Source: Streptomyces flaveolus (GTDB taxonomy: Bacteria; Actinomycetota; Actinomycetes; Streptomycetales; Streptomycetaceae). Taken from it: DNA of 64,000 bases. Every line of letters begins with the position of its first letter. Position 1 is the stretch's first letter. Shown one piece after another: positions 1-10,493 of the stretch. Position numbers and translations under genes: made by a program. Location: NCBI RefSeq assembly GCF_014648815.1, contig NZ_BMRV01000003.1, forward strand, positions 1 through 64,000. The letters run 5' to 3'. The notes below the pieces were generated by a model. That model was given only the letters and a program-made list of their open reading frames with translations. It had not been told where the DNA came from and ran no database searches.

Positions 1-765
1 GCGGCCCTTGCGGAAGGTGGTGCCGATGGGGTGGACCGGGGGCAGGTAGACGACGTCGAAGCCCATCGCGGCGATCGCGGGCAGCCGGCGGGCGGCGGTG
101 CGGAACGTGCCGTGGGGCTGGTCCTCGGTGCCCTCGGAGCGGGGGAAGAACTCGTACCAGGAGCCGTACAGGGCGCGTTCCCGCTCGACCAGCAGGGGCA
201 GCGGGTCGGAGGTGGTGACCAGCTCCCGCAGCGGATGCCGGGCCAGCACCGCGTCCACCTCCGGCGTCAACGCCGCCGCCAGCCGGGTGGCCACCGGCAG
301 CGTGTCGTCGCGCAGCACCGCCGCGGCCGCCAGCACCACGGCCCGACCGGAGTCCTTCGGGACGCCGGACGCGGCCCTCCGGTACAGCTCGGCGCCCTCC
401 TCCAGGACGAGACCGGTGTCGATGCCCGCCGGGATCTTGATCCGCGCCTGGTGCTTCCAGGTGGCGACCGGATCGCTCCAGGCCTCCACCCGGTAGGTCC
501 ACCGGCCCGGCGCACCCGGGGTGACCTCGGCGCCCCAGCGGTCGCTGCCCGGGGCCAGCTCCCGCATCGGCGTCCACGGACCGGACCGGCCCTCGGGGTC
601 CTTCAGCACGACGTTGGCGGCCACCGCGTCGTGTCCCTCGCGGAACACGGACGCGGTGACCTCGAACGTCTCGCCCGCCACCGCCTTCGCCGGGCGCCTG
701 CCGCAGTCCACCACCGGGTGGACGTCCCGGACCGGGATACGCCCGATCGTCACGGTCGCGCTCAT
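1..765 (-). CDS. glgE: Maltosyltransferase GlgE, N-terminal part
   Basis: GlgE extends cytoplasmic alpha-1,4-glucan using alpha-maltose 1-phosphate as donor. The 255 codons present run from the start codon to the window edge and cover the N-terminal domain and the first part of the GH13 barrel. The diagnostic stretch is DVVYLPPVHPIGTTFRKG at the very end of the visible part (residues about 236-254), the strand-1 region of GlgE enzymes. The start ATG has a GGAGGTG ribosome site 7 nt upstream. The catalytic residues and the C-terminus lie outside the window. It sits back to back with a glgX operon about 640 bp away, fitting a glycogen/trehalose-linked locus; Streptomyces often carry two such clusters. 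The family call is firm; which paralogue it is cannot be told here. Confidence 0.93.
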   Translation of the reverse strand, partial: MSATVTIGRIPVRDVHPVVDCGRRPAKAVAGETFEVTASVFREGHDAVAANVVLKDPEGRSGPWTPMRELAPGSDRWGAEVTPGAPGRWTYRVEAWSDPVATWKHQARIKIPAGIDTGLVLEEGAELYRRAASGVPKDSGRAVVLAAAAVLRDDTLPVATRLAAALTPEVDAVLARHPLRELVTTSDPLPLLVERERALYGSWYEFFPRSEGTEDQPHGTFRTAARRLPAIAAMGFDVVYLPPVHPIGTTFRKGR

Positions 766-818
766 CCGTTCTCACCTCCGCCGTGCTCGAGGCCGGGCTC
801 GGGGCCCGGCCGGATGGG

Positions 819-1139
819 TCAAGCTGCGCCGGAGGGGGTCTTCCGCCCCGACGGGGAGAGCCGGTCCACCGCCGGCGGGCCACGCCGGGCCGCTCGGGCG
901 GTACGAGGCCGCTCGTTCTGCTCCTGCAAATAGGTGACCAGGTTCGTCCGCAGGTACCGTTCGGCGGCATCCGCCGCCTCGCGCGCGCACCGCTTCCCCA
1001 TGAGCACGCAGAGGGTGTAGCCGGCGTCCTCGAAGGTGGCCCGGACGCGCACGTCCGCGGGGGACGCGAGCATCATCCGTTCCCAGGCGCGGTAACGCCG
1101 CAGCTGCCGGGCGACTTCTGTCTTCGCAGGAAGCAGCAT
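819..1139 (-). CDS. DUF5133 domain protein
   Basis: A 106-residue protein of a Streptomyces-specific small family of unknown function (DUF5133). The family core is seen as RQLRRYRAWERMMLASPAD (residues about 11-29), FEDAGYTLCVLMGKRCAREA (about 36-55) and AAERYL. It is basic and predicted to be helical, with no signal peptide or membrane segment. The C-terminal 30 residues are low-complexity and rich in R, P and S. The gene lies just upstream of glgE on the same strand (53 bp gap) and may be co-transcribed with it. Members of this family often sit next to regulatory or stress genes, but no role is known, so none is assigned. Confidence 0.8.
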   Translation of the reverse strand: MLLPAKTEVARQLRRYRAWERMMLASPADVRVRATFEDAGYTLCVLMGKRCAREAADAAERYLRTNLVTYLQEQNERPRTARAARRGPPAVDRLSPSGRKTPSGAA

Positions 1140-1401
1140 GGCCGGTCACCTTCCGTGACGGTCCGGTACGGACGATCCAATTCTTCACACATGGTGCACG
1201 GACGGTGACCTCCCGTCTTGTTGGATCTTCAACTGCTTTTTCGGCCGACATCGGACATCCGCCGCTCGTGTTGCACGAATGGACTACTGCTCCCACTCTG
1301 GAGTGACTCAGAAGCGACCATTGCTCACGCTTCGTGTACGGGGAGCCCGTCCACCGAGGGACGAGGAGAAGCGAGAGCTTTCGCGGTGAGGAGCCACGAC
1401 G

Positions 1402-1913
1402 ATGAAGACCGCAGTGCCCTGCTACTACCACCTCGACGTGGAAGTCAGCCCGGAACGGGTCGGACAGGTCAGGCGCATCCTGGCCGCTCACCTCAGGTTC
1501 TGGGACCTGGAGAACCTCGTCGAACCCGTCTGCTCGGGCGCCGAGATGCTGCTGCGGGCGATCGACGAGCATGCGAGCGACAAGAACACGTCGATCGAGA
1601 TGTGGTGGAACCGCCACCACCTCATCACGGCCGTAGGGGGCAACGACCACGCGCTCCGTCCCGACCAGGACCTGCGCACCTGTCTGCAGCACCTCGCCGC
1701 CAACAGCGACGGCTGGGGCTGCTGCGCCACCGACACCGGGGCCAAGGTCATCTGGTTCTCGCAGCGCGCCCGCGCAGGCGAACGCGTACCGCTGGTGCCG
1801 ACGGCCCCGGAGCCGATCACCCAGGAGGGGCTGGAATTGCCGCGCGAGATCATGCCGGTGGGCCGTGTGGCCGGACCGGGCAGCACCACCCACGGCGTGC
1901 TGGAGGAGGCCCG

Positions 1914-1917
<4 letters not shown>
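1402..1917 (+). CDS. HATPase-like (GHKL) regulatory protein upstream of glgX
   Basis: A 171-residue cytoplasmic protein related to the SpoIIAB/RsbW-type HATPase_c_2 family abundant in Streptomyces. An N-box-like helix occurs around VEPVCSGAEMLLRAIDEH (residues about 39-56) and the C-terminal end of the fold at DGWGCCATDTGAKVIWFS (about 94-111), which matches the usual ..WGv....GKtVWf.. ending. The glycine-rich ATP-lid motifs are poor, so ATP binding is uncertain. A GAGGAG-type ribosome site precedes the ATG. The stop codon overlaps the glgX start by 4 bp (GTGA), so the two are translationally coupled and the protein may regulate or accompany GlgX. That functional link is inference from gene order. 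Confidence 0.72.
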
Positions 1918-4061
<2,144 letters not shown>

Positions 4062-4071
4062 GCCGGTGGGA

Positions 4072-4875
4072 TCAGTGTCCGAGGCGGCGCGCGGTGACCG
4101 TGAACTGCGCGCCGTCGGCGTCCCGGAGCACGGCCTCCTCATCGCTCAGCGCCAGCACGCTGCCGCCGTGCCGCTCGGCGGCGCGGGCGCAGGCCGCGAC
4201 GTCGTCGACGGCGAAGTGCACCTGCCAGTGCGGCCGGATGGCGGGGTCGGGGGCGGCGCCCAGGGCGCCCGACTCGATGCGCGCCACGACGTCGCCCTGA
4301 TTGCGCAGCACCACCTCGTCGCCCTCGTACTGGACCTCGCAGCAGCCGGTGCCCGACGCCCAGTCGAAGATCTCGCCGTAGAAGATGGCGGCGTCGAACG
4401 CGTCACGGGTGTGCAGCCGGATGAAGGCGGGGCGCGAGGTGCGCCAGGTGTCCCAGTCCGAGAACAGCTCGCCCTCCCAGATCCCGAAGGTCGCGCCGTC
4501 CCGGTCGGCCAGCAGCGCCGCCCGGCCGGGCGGCAGGGAGATCGGCCCGACCGCGGCCGTGCCGCCGCGCTCGGCCGCCCGCGACACGGCCTCGTCCGCG
4601 CTGCGCACGGCGAAGTACGGCGTCCACGCCACCGCCATCTGCCACATCGCGGCGACCGCGGCGATACCGGCGACCGGCACCCCGTCGGCGAGGGCGATCC
4701 GGAAGGGCTCGCCCAGTTTCGCGGGCCGCCACTGCCAGCCCAGCACGGCGGAGTAGAACTCCTCGGTGGCCTTGAGATCGCGGCTGGTCAGACTCACCCA
4801 GCACGGGGCCCCGTACACGGATCGGGTGGAGACGATGCTGTCCGTACCGGAGGGGGAGGGCATGTCGTGGTTCAT
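4072..4875 (-). CDS. Two-domain VOC (glyoxalase-like) protein
   Basis: A 267-residue protein with two tandem vicinal-oxygen-chelate modules. Module 1 starts at GAPCWVSLTSRDLKATEEFYSAVLGW (read in two parts around residues 20-45) and module 2 near RPAFIRLHTRDAFDAAIFYG (about 140). This duplicated arrangement, with PHWQVHFAVDD near the end, is common in Streptomyces hydroxylase/glyoxalase-like proteins of unknown substrate. The start was placed at the ATG that has an AGGA site 9 nt upstream; a second ATG follows four codons later. It is convergent with glgX with only 10 bp between stops, and divergent from the ANTAR gene. The enzyme activity cannot be told from sequence. Confidence 0.85.
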   Translation of the reverse strand: MNHDMPSPSGTDSIVSTRSVYGAPCWVSLTSRDLKATEEFYSAVLGWQWRPAKLGEPFRIALADGVPVAGIAAVAAMWQMAVAWTPYFAVRSADEAVSRAAERGGTAAVGPISLPPGRAALLADRDGATFGIWEGELFSDWDTWRTSRPAFIRLHTRDAFDAAIFYGEIFDWASGTGCCEVQYEGDEVVLRNQGDVVARIESGALGAAPDPAIRPHWQVHFAVDDVAACARAAERHGGSVLALSDEEAVLRDADGAQFTVTARRLGH

Positions 4876-5102
4876 GGCAGTCGCGTCCTGGTCTCGTCCA
4901 CCGGCAGTCACCGGTTCCACACCAGTGTCCGACCGGAACGGCGGGGGGCGCCTGTCGAGTACCCCGGCGGCGCCGCCGAAACGGTGGCGGGTGCGCCCCG
5001 CACGGCCCAGTGGCGCGGGGTGGCACATGTGACCACGATGGAGGCGTCGGAGCGGTACCGCGCGGCACGAGCGGCGGTGACACGCCGGATCCGGAGGTGA
5101 CC

Positions 5103-5423
5103 ATGCCCACGGACGGGGGCCCGGACCAGATATTCCGGCTGCAGGAGCAGATCCGGCAGCTGAAGGAGGCGGTCGTCTCGCACGCCGTCGTCGACCAGGC
5201 CATCGGGATGATCGTCGTGCTCGGCCGGGTGACGCCGGACGAGGGATGGGCCGTACTGAAGGAGGTTTCCCAGCATACGAACATCAAACTGCGCAGCGTG
5301 GCCGAACTGATCCTCATCTGGGGGCGCACAGGAGTGATGCCGGCGGAGATCCGGATCGCCCTGGAGGATGCCCTGGACCGTCACGGCCCGACGCAGATCC
5401 CCGGCGCTCCGCCGCACCGGTGA
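5103..5423 (+). CDS. Stand-alone ANTAR-domain protein
   Basis: A 106-residue protein that is essentially an ANTAR module. ANTAR domains bind tandem-hexaloop RNA and prevent transcription termination. An N-terminal coiled-coil-like stretch (FRLQEQIRQLKEAVVSHAVV, residues about 10-29) leads into the ANTAR core VDQAIGMIVVLGRVTPDEGW (about 29-48) and the helix ELILIWGRTG. No response-regulator or GAF partner domain is present, so activation must come from a partner protein or from dimerisation. GGAGG lies 5 nt before the ATG. The stop codon falls inside a 16-bp tandem duplication. The target RNA is unknown. Confidence 0.85.
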   Translation: MPTDGGPDQIFRLQEQIRQLKEAVVSHAVVDQAIGMIVVLGRVTPDEGWAVLKEVSQHTNIKLRSVAELILIWGRTGVMPAEIRIALEDALDRHGPTQIPGAPPHR

Positions 5424-5450
5424 GATCGCGCCGGGGTGAGATCGCGCCGG
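5419..5450. repeat. 16-bp tandem duplication over the ANTAR stop codon
   Basis: Two perfect head-to-tail copies of GGTGAGATCGCGCCGG with no spacer. The first copy holds the TGA of the ANTAR gene. The pair lies between two convergent genes. It could come from replication slippage; no function is apparent. Confidence 0.8.
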
Positions 5451-5481
5451 CGGGACTGGCGCCGAGGCAGTCGCGTGCAGG

Positions 5482-6273
5482 TCAGCGGGCCTCCGCGAGG
5501 ATCTCCTCGCGGATCCGGTCGAAGCAGCCGCTGAGCAGCCGTGAGACGTGCATCTGGGAGATGCCGAGCTGTTGCGCGATGCGGCTCTGCGTCATTCCGC
5601 CGAAGAAGCGCAGGTAGAGAATGGTGCGCTCGCGTTCGGGCAGCGCCTCCAGACAGGGGCGGACGGCCACCCGGTCGACGACCGTGTCGAAGGCCGGGTC
5701 CGGACCGCCGAGCGCGTCCCCGAGGGCGTACCCGTCGGTGCCCGGCATCTCCGCCTCCAGCGAGAGGGCGGAGAAGCACTCCAGCGCCTCCATGCCGGTG
5801 CGGACCTCGACCGTGGTCAGATGCGCGTGCTCGGCGATCTCCTCGATCGTGGGCGCGCGTCCCGGCGTGGTCTGTGCCAGCTCCTTCGTGGCGCGGCGCA
5901 CCCGGTTGCGCAGGTCCTGGATCCGGCGCGGCACGTGCAGCGTCCACATGTGGTCGCGGAAGTGCCGCTTGATCTCGCCGGTGACGGTGGGTACCGCATA
6001 GGCCTCGAAGGCGTGGCCGCGTGCGGGGTCGTAGTGGTCGACGGCCTTGACGAGTCCGAGGGCCGCCACCTGGTAGAGATCGTCCAGGCTCTCGCCGCGC
6101 CCGCGGAAGCGGACGGCGATCCGCTCGGCCATGGGGAGCCAGACCTGGATCAGTTCGTCCCGCAGCGCCTTGCGTTCCGGGCCGTCGGACAGTCCGGCGA
6201 GCCGTTCGAACGCGGCGGCGGTGTCGGGGGCGTCGTCGTGCGGGTGGGGCTTGGTTCTGCTGGCGATACGCAT
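5482..6273 (-). CDS. SigB/SigF/SigG-type RNA polymerase sigma factor
   Basis: A 263-residue group-3 sigma-70 factor of the stress/sporulation SigB-F-G family. Region 2 shows GESLDDLYQVAALGLVKAVD (residues about 60-79) and the -10 recognition helix FEAYAVPTVTGEIKRHFRD (about 89-107). Region 3 begins around RRIQDLRNRVRRA, and region 4 carries GGMTQSRIAQQLGISQMHVS (about 224-243). Family members are usually held by an RsbW-type anti-sigma factor, itself controlled by anti-anti-sigma and PP2C proteins; none is adjacent, though two PP2C-type proteins occur in the window. A GGGAGGTG ribosome site precedes the start. It is convergent with the ANTAR gene. Paralogue identity cannot be fixed among the many in Streptomyces. 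Confidence 0.92.
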   Translation of the reverse strand: MRIASRTKPHPHDDAPDTAAAFERLAGLSDGPERKALRDELIQVWLPMAERIAVRFRGRGESLDDLYQVAALGLVKAVDHYDPARGHAFEAYAVPTVTGEIKRHFRDHMWTLHVPRRIQDLRNRVRRATKELAQTTPGRAPTIEEIAEHAHLTTVEVRTGMEALECFSALSLEAEMPGTDGYALGDALGGPDPAFDTVVDRVAVRPCLEALPERERTILYLRFFGGMTQSRIAQQLGISQMHVSRLLSGCFDRIREEILAEAR

Positions 6274-6674
6274 GCGCGCGCACCTCCCTCAGCAGGGGTG
6301 CCGGGTGGACAGAACACCGGGGTGCCGGACGCGCCGGGTCCCGCGGACATGCCTCCTGTCCGAAGCACTGACAGGGGCTTTCCCTGCCGGACCGATTCCA
6401 AAACAAGTCCTCATATATAGGGACATTAAGCCTTGTGGGCGCAGAACGCTCGCCCGAACGGCCGCGTCGGCGGTCACCGGAGGGTGCCGGTGCGCAACGT
6501 GATGTGCGGCACGCTCGCTGTGATCGTCCGGCGGGCGTGCGGCGGATAGTTCCTGCGCAGCGCTTGATCACCGATCACAGGGTGCGAAGCCCCTGGCCAC
6601 AGCGCATTCCGCTCATTTGACAGTGCACTGAGCACACGGATAGGAAGCAGCTTCGGGAAGTCGAGAGGTGCGCT
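6274..6674. other. 400-bp divergent intergenic region
   Basis: Regulatory spacer between the sigma factor and the next gene. It holds a local A+T-rich patch (around 6395-6432, including TCATATATAGGG) that is unusual for the genome and likely contains promoter elements for the sigma gene. On the minus strand GTTT and GGGAAA motifs about 16 nt apart resemble the GTTT/GGGTAT pattern of SigB-type promoters, but the match is imperfect. No open frame in it looks coding. Confidence 0.5.
6617..6646 (+). promoter_or_regulatory. Putative housekeeping promoter for the 174-aa gene
   Basis: TTGACA is followed after 18 bp by TAGGAA, a good match to a sigma-HrdB (vegetative) promoter. A small palindrome (GTGC-ACTGA-GCAC) fills part of the spacer. 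It lies about 30 bp upstream of the GTG start of the next gene. Confidence 0.5.
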
Positions 6675-7199
6675 GTGTACGAGCCGAACGTGGTCGGGGA
6701 CTGGCAGGAGTACGACGAACATGCCGGTCTGCGGGTCCGCGTCCACCGTCTGGAGGCGGCCGAGCCACCGCGTGGCCGCGACGACGCCGCCGAGGGCCTG
6801 ACGTACTTCAGTGTCCGGGTGACCGTCGAGAACCGGGGCGGCCGGCCCTTCGGCATCCACCTGGAGGACGGGCAGATCGATGTGCGGACCGGCCCCGACG
6901 GCGAGGGCGCGTTCCTCGACTGGCGCAACTCGCAGTTCATCGAGGGCTTCGACGTCCACCCGCTGCGCCGGGCCACCGCCGTCCTCTACGCGGCCGCTCC
7001 GGAGGCGAACCTTTCCCAGGTGGACGTCCAGGTGCAACTGCGGGTGGACGAGGAGTGGGCCGACCGCCGGCTGTGGACCGGCGGGCTCGGGCTGCACGAG
7101 CCGGCCACCGGTTCCCTGTCGGGCACGGTGCGGGACGACGGCCTGGCGCACCAGGTGAGTGCCTTCCTGCGGGACCAGGCGGAGGAGGGCACCGCCTGA
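6675..7199 (+). CDS. Hypothetical protein, 174 aa
   Basis: Not recognised. A soluble, acidic protein with no signal peptide or membrane segment. The core (residues about 40-130) alternates short beta-strand-like stretches such as GLTYFSVRVTVENRGGRPFG and DVQVQLRVDEEW, which suggests an immunoglobulin-like or DUF4352-like beta sandwich, but this is only a pattern impression. The GTG start has GAGAGG 5 nt upstream and a housekeeping-type promoter before it. The gene is convergent with hemC, with a GC-rich palindrome (CCGCCGGCCGGCGG) between the stops that could act as a weak bidirectional terminator. Confidence 0.7.
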   Translation: MYEPNVVGDWQEYDEHAGLRVRVHRLEAAEPPRGRDDAAEGLTYFSVRVTVENRGGRPFGIHLEDGQIDVRTGPDGEGAFLDWRNSQFIEGFDVHPLRRATAVLYAAAPEANLSQVDVQVQLRVDEEWADRRLWTGGLGLHEPATGSLSGTVRDDGLAHQVSAFLRDQAEEGTA

Positions 7200-7218
7200 T
7201 CCGCCGGCCGGCGGCGCC

Positions 7219-8154
7219 TCAGTGCGCGATGCCGTCGATCACTTCCCGGGCGCCCTGACGCAGCAGCGCCACGGCGACCGACGTGCCGAGCGTGGCCGGG
7301 TCGAGCCGGCCCGCCCACTCGTGGGCGTTCAGCCGCACCTTGCCGTCGGGAGTGAACACGCAGGCCCGCAGGGCGAGTTCCCCGCTCCGGTCCACCCGGG
7401 CGTACCCGGCGATCGGGCTGTTGCAGTGCCCCTGGAGCACGTGCAGGAACATGCGCTCCGCCGTGACCTCCCGATGGGTGTCCGGGTCGCCGAGTCCGCT
7501 GACCGCGTCGATCAGCTCGGCGTCGTCCTCGCGGCACTGGAGGGCGAGGATGCCCGCGCCGATCGGCGGCATCATCGTCTCGGTGGAGAGGACCTCGCTG
7601 ATCACGTCCGTGCGGCCGATGCGCTCCAGACCGGAGACCGCGAGCAGCAGGGCGTCCGCCTCGCCGGCGGCCAGCTTGGCCAGCCGCCGGTTGGCGTTGC
7701 CGCGGAACGGAACGCACGTCAGGTGCGGGTGGGTGGCCGCCAGTTGGGCGACCCGGCGCACCGAGGAGGTGCCGATCCGGGTCCCGTCCGCAAGCTCGTC
7801 CAGGGTGAGCCCACCGGGGTGCACGAGGGCGTCCCGGATGTCGTCCCGCTTCAGGAACGCGGCGAACACCGTGCCCGCCGGGAGCGGCCGGTCGGCGGGC
7901 ACGTCCTTGACGCAGTGCACCGCGAGGTCGGCCTCGCCCGACAGCAGCGCGGCGTCGACCTCCTTGGTGAAGGCGCCCTTGCCCTCCACCAGCGACAGGT
8001 CGCCGAGCCACTTGTCGCCGGTGGTCTTCACCGGCACGACCTCGGTGCGCACGCCGGGGTGGAGGGCCGCCAACTCGGCCCGGACGCGCTCGACCTGAGC
8101 GAGGGCCATGGGGGAGTCGCGGGAGACGATACGGATCAGTTCGGGGGCGGACAT
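7219..8154 (-). CDS. hemC: Hydroxymethylbilane synthase (porphobilinogen deaminase)
   Basis: Cytoplasmic enzyme of tetrapyrrole synthesis that joins four porphobilinogens into hydroxymethylbilane. The 311 residues match the family. Key parts: [14 protein letters not shown] near the start, catalytic Asp in AVHCVKDVP (about residue 84), substrate-binding GTSSVRR (about 128-134), and the dipyrromethane cofactor Cys in [11 protein letters not shown] (about 244). The start ATG was chosen at the conserved N-terminus; the frame stays open far upstream without coding support. The gene stands alone, not with hemA/hemB/hemE, so it is probably a second copy beside the main hem cluster (inference). The motif HCVKDVP instead of the usual HSMKDVP/HSLKDVP suggests a divergent paralogue. 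Confidence 0.92.
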   Translation of the reverse strand: MSAPELIRIVSRDSPMALAQVERVRAELAALHPGVRTEVVPVKTTGDKWLGDLSLVEGKGAFTKEVDAALLSGEADLAVHCVKDVPADRPLPAGTVFAAFLKRDDIRDALVHPGGLTLDELADGTRIGTSSVRRVAQLAATHPHLTCVPFRGNANRRLAKLAAGEADALLLAVSGLERIGRTDVISEVLSTETMMPPIGAGILALQCREDDAELIDAVSGLGDPDTHREVTAERMFLHVLQGHCNSPIAGYARVDRSGELALRACVFTPDGKVRLNAHEWAGRLDPATLGTSVAVALLRQGAREVIDGIAH

Positions 8155-8219
8155 GCGGACACGATAGTGCCCTCGGGGGCGTGAACGCCGCGCGGTTCGC
8201 CCGACTGCCGCTCCTCCCG

Positions 8220-8996
8220 TCAGGCGTAGGGGTCGAAGGGGATGCCGGAGGGCTGGGCCGCCGCCAGGTGGGAGGCGAAGCTGCCGTCCTTCAGGCCGAA
8301 GTGGGCGCTGCCGAAGTCGTACGCGCTCAGCTTGTCGCGCAGGCCGGCCGGATAGCCGTTCCAGCCCACCAGGGCCGGGTACTGCCAGCTGCCCCTGTGG
8401 TTCTCCGGCGGCTCGTCGCCCGAGCCGGCGAGGCGGAAGCAGTGGGTGCTGATGCCGTCCTTGTGGTAGACGATCTTCGGGTGCGTGCCGTCGAAGCGGA
8501 CCGCCGACCGTGCGTACACGCCGAACGAGCCGTGGTTCGAGGTCGAGACGTACTCGACGGTGCCGTCCCGCACCCACACCACCACGTGCTCCCAGTCGTG
8601 CCGGTGGCCGCCGAGGGAACTGCCGGGCAGCGCCTGGTCCTTCTCGAAGTAGAGGCCGTACAGGTAGGCGCACCAGCCGTGGTCGCACTTGGCGCGCGAG
8701 TAGCTGTTGGTGTTCTCCAGGTCGGAGGCGTCCCGGCAGTTTCCGTTGAGGGCTCCGGTCGGGTTCAGGCCGCCGTTGACCGTGCCGTCGGAGCCGATGG
8801 CCGGCGTGGGGTAGCAGCCGTCGGTGTCGTAGTCGAAGGCGGGCTGGTAGGCCCGTTCCAGGCTGTCGGCGTTGCCGGGCAGGCCCGGCGGCGGGGCAGC
8901 GAAGGCGGTGGCGGGGAAGGCGACGACGAGGGCGAGGGCGCCGAGCGGGGCGGTGAGCCATCTCCTGCGGCGGGTTCGGGCGGTACGCGACGACAC
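8220..8996 (-). CDS. Secreted NLP/NPP1-family protein
   Basis: Member of the necrosis- and ethylene-inducing peptide 1-like family. Microbial NLPs bind plant sphingolipids and lyse eudicot cells, but many bacterial members have other or unknown roles. The 258-residue protein has a Sec signal ([20 protein letters not shown], AxA cleavage near residue 33) and the diagnostic heptapeptide GHRHDWE at about 130-136. Several cysteines (about residues 61, 87, 104 and 109) could form disulfides. It is monocistronic, in the same orientation as hemC. Secretion and family are well supported; toxicity is not shown by sequence. Confidence 0.9.
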   Translation of the reverse strand: MSSRTARTRRRRWLTAPLGALALVVAFPATAFAAPPPGLPGNADSLERAYQPAFDYDTDGCYPTPAIGSDGTVNGGLNPTGALNGNCRDASDLENTNSYSRAKCDHGWCAYLYGLYFEKDQALPGSSLGGHRHDWEHVVVWVRDGTVEYVSTSNHGSFGVYARSAVRFDGTHPKIVYHKDGISTHCFRLAGSGDEPPENHRGSWQYPALVGWNGYPAGLRDKLSAYDFGSAHFGLKDGSFASHLAAAQPSGIPFDPYA

Positions 8997-9132
8997 CGGG
9001 TCCTCCTGGGGGTCCGGGTGCAGCCCAACGACTGTGGGGGGAAAGGGAGTTCAGGGTCCCGTCTTTTCCCTTCCGCGCCAAGAGGGCTCGGGCGTACCGG
9101 TGGTGAAGGGCAGGCGAACGCACGCCCGCGCG

Positions 9133-10113
9133 TCACACCGTGTCGTCCGGGAGATCGGCGGCCGACTCCTCGGGCGCCAGGTCCGGGCGCAGCCTCAGCC
9201 AGGACGGCTGGCGCAGCATCCCCTCCCGGGTGCGGGTGCTGTAACGGACCTCGCCGACCAGCCGCGGGACGACCCAGCGCGCCTGAGGCAGCCGCGGCAC
9301 GGGGTCGAAGGGGCACACGTCCGTCGCGGCGGCCCGCAGCAGTGCGGCCAGCTCGGTGCGCTCGGTCTCGTTCCAGCCGGTGCCGACCCCGCCGACGTAG
9401 CGCAGCCGGCCCGCGGCGCGCTGGCCGACGAGGACGGCGCCCGGCAGACCCGTCAGCCGCCCTCTGCCGGGCAGCCAGCCGCCCACCACGACGTCCTCGC
9501 TGCGCATGTTGCGGATCTTGATCCAGGCCCGGGAGCGGACACCGGGCTCGTACACCGAGTCGATCCGCTTGCACACCAGGCCCTCCAGGCCGTGCTCGCG
9601 GGTGGCCCGCAGGGCCTGTTCGCCGTGGCCGACCAGCGCGGCCGGGGTCGACCAGGACGGCCCGACGAGACCGAGCTCCTCCAGGTGCCCGCGCCGGCGG
9701 GTGTAGGGCAGGCGGAGCAGGGACCGGGAGCCCAGGTGCAGGGCGTCGAACAGCACCAGGTGCACGGGTACCTTCGCCGCCCGGTGCGCGGCCCGGCCGG
9801 GCGCGTGCGCGAGCCCCATGCGGGACTGGAGCAACTGGAAGTCGGCGCGGCCCTGTTCGTCCAGGGCAAGCACCTCACCGTCCAGCACGGCGGGCGTCGA
9901 GCCCAGCGCGGTGCCCAGCGGCCCCAGTTCCGGGTAGGCGGCCGTGATGTCCTGGCCGGAGCGGGCGCGCAGCAGCACGCTGCCGTCGCCGGGCAGGTAG
10001 ACCACCACCCGCTGGCCGTCCTGCTTGGTCTCGTAGGCCCAGCGGACGTCCTGCGCGGCGGACGGCAGGGCGCCGGAGGTGGCGAGCATGGGTGGGATCA
10101 GCGGCAGCTCCAC
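9133..10113 (-). CDS. ATP-dependent DNA ligase, LigC/LigD-ligase type
   Basis: A 326-residue ligase made of an adenylation domain plus OB fold, without nuclease or polymerase domains. The nucleotidyl-transfer motif is YETKQDGQR with the AMP-accepting Lys at about residue 30; motif III appears around LVLFDALHLG, motif IV at EGLVCKR and motif V at AWIKIR. This matches the ligase module of actinobacterial LigC/LigD used in non-homologous end joining or base-excision repair. No Ku gene is adjacent. A separate phosphoesterase-domain protein related to another LigD module lies about 9 kb away. Divergent from the ECF sigma gene. Confidence 0.9.
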   Translation of the reverse strand: MELPLIPPMLATSGALPSAAQDVRWAYETKQDGQRVVVYLPGDGSVLLRARSGQDITAAYPELGPLGTALGSTPAVLDGEVLALDEQGRADFQLLQSRMGLAHAPGRAAHRAAKVPVHLVLFDALHLGSRSLLRLPYTRRRGHLEELGLVGPSWSTPAALVGHGEQALRATREHGLEGLVCKRIDSVYEPGVRSRAWIKIRNMRSEDVVVGGWLPGRGRLTGLPGAVLVGQRAAGRLRYVGGVGTGWNETERTELAALLRAAATDVCPFDPVPRLPQARWVVPRLVGEVRYSTRTREGMLRQPSWLRLRPDLAPEESAADLPDDTV

Positions 10114-10493
10114 GGGTCAGTTCTCGACGCGCCCGTGCGCCGTCACGCGCGTTGTCCGCCAGGTTCGCCTGAACGGCGCCGGGGGCGGGCAGGATCCGGT
10201 CGGCGCCCGCGTCGAGCACGGGGCGGGACCAGCGAGTGGGCCCGCCCCGCGCCGGCGCCTTCCGGAGTCGCGACGGGGGACGACGCGGGGCGGCGGTGTA
10301 CCGGCGAGGACTTGGGCGGCCGGCGCGCGCACCGGGCGGGGCCGGCCCGGTCCTGCCGTGTGGGCCGGAAGCCTGCCGCCTGTGCGGAGGCGGTCGGTCC
10401 GCCGGGCACCCCGGCGCTCGGTGCGATGCGTCGGACCCCGGCACCGGAGGCCACCCAGGGTCACCGCCCGGTACGTACCGTAGGATCGCGCGC
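10114..10493. other. 380-bp divergent spacer, no gene seen
   Basis: Very GC-rich region between the divergent ligase and ECF41 sigma genes. Open frames exist on both strands but they are proline/arginine-rich and show no family pattern. It must hold the promoters of both neighbours; I could not place convincing boxes. A short GTACGTAC palindrome lies about 20 bp before the sigma start codon. Confidence 0.5.

Noticed and set aside
10143..10454. Possible 103-aa gene between ligase and ECF sigma genes
   Set aside because: Arg/Pro/Ala-rich with no ribosome site or family pattern; likely chance open frame.
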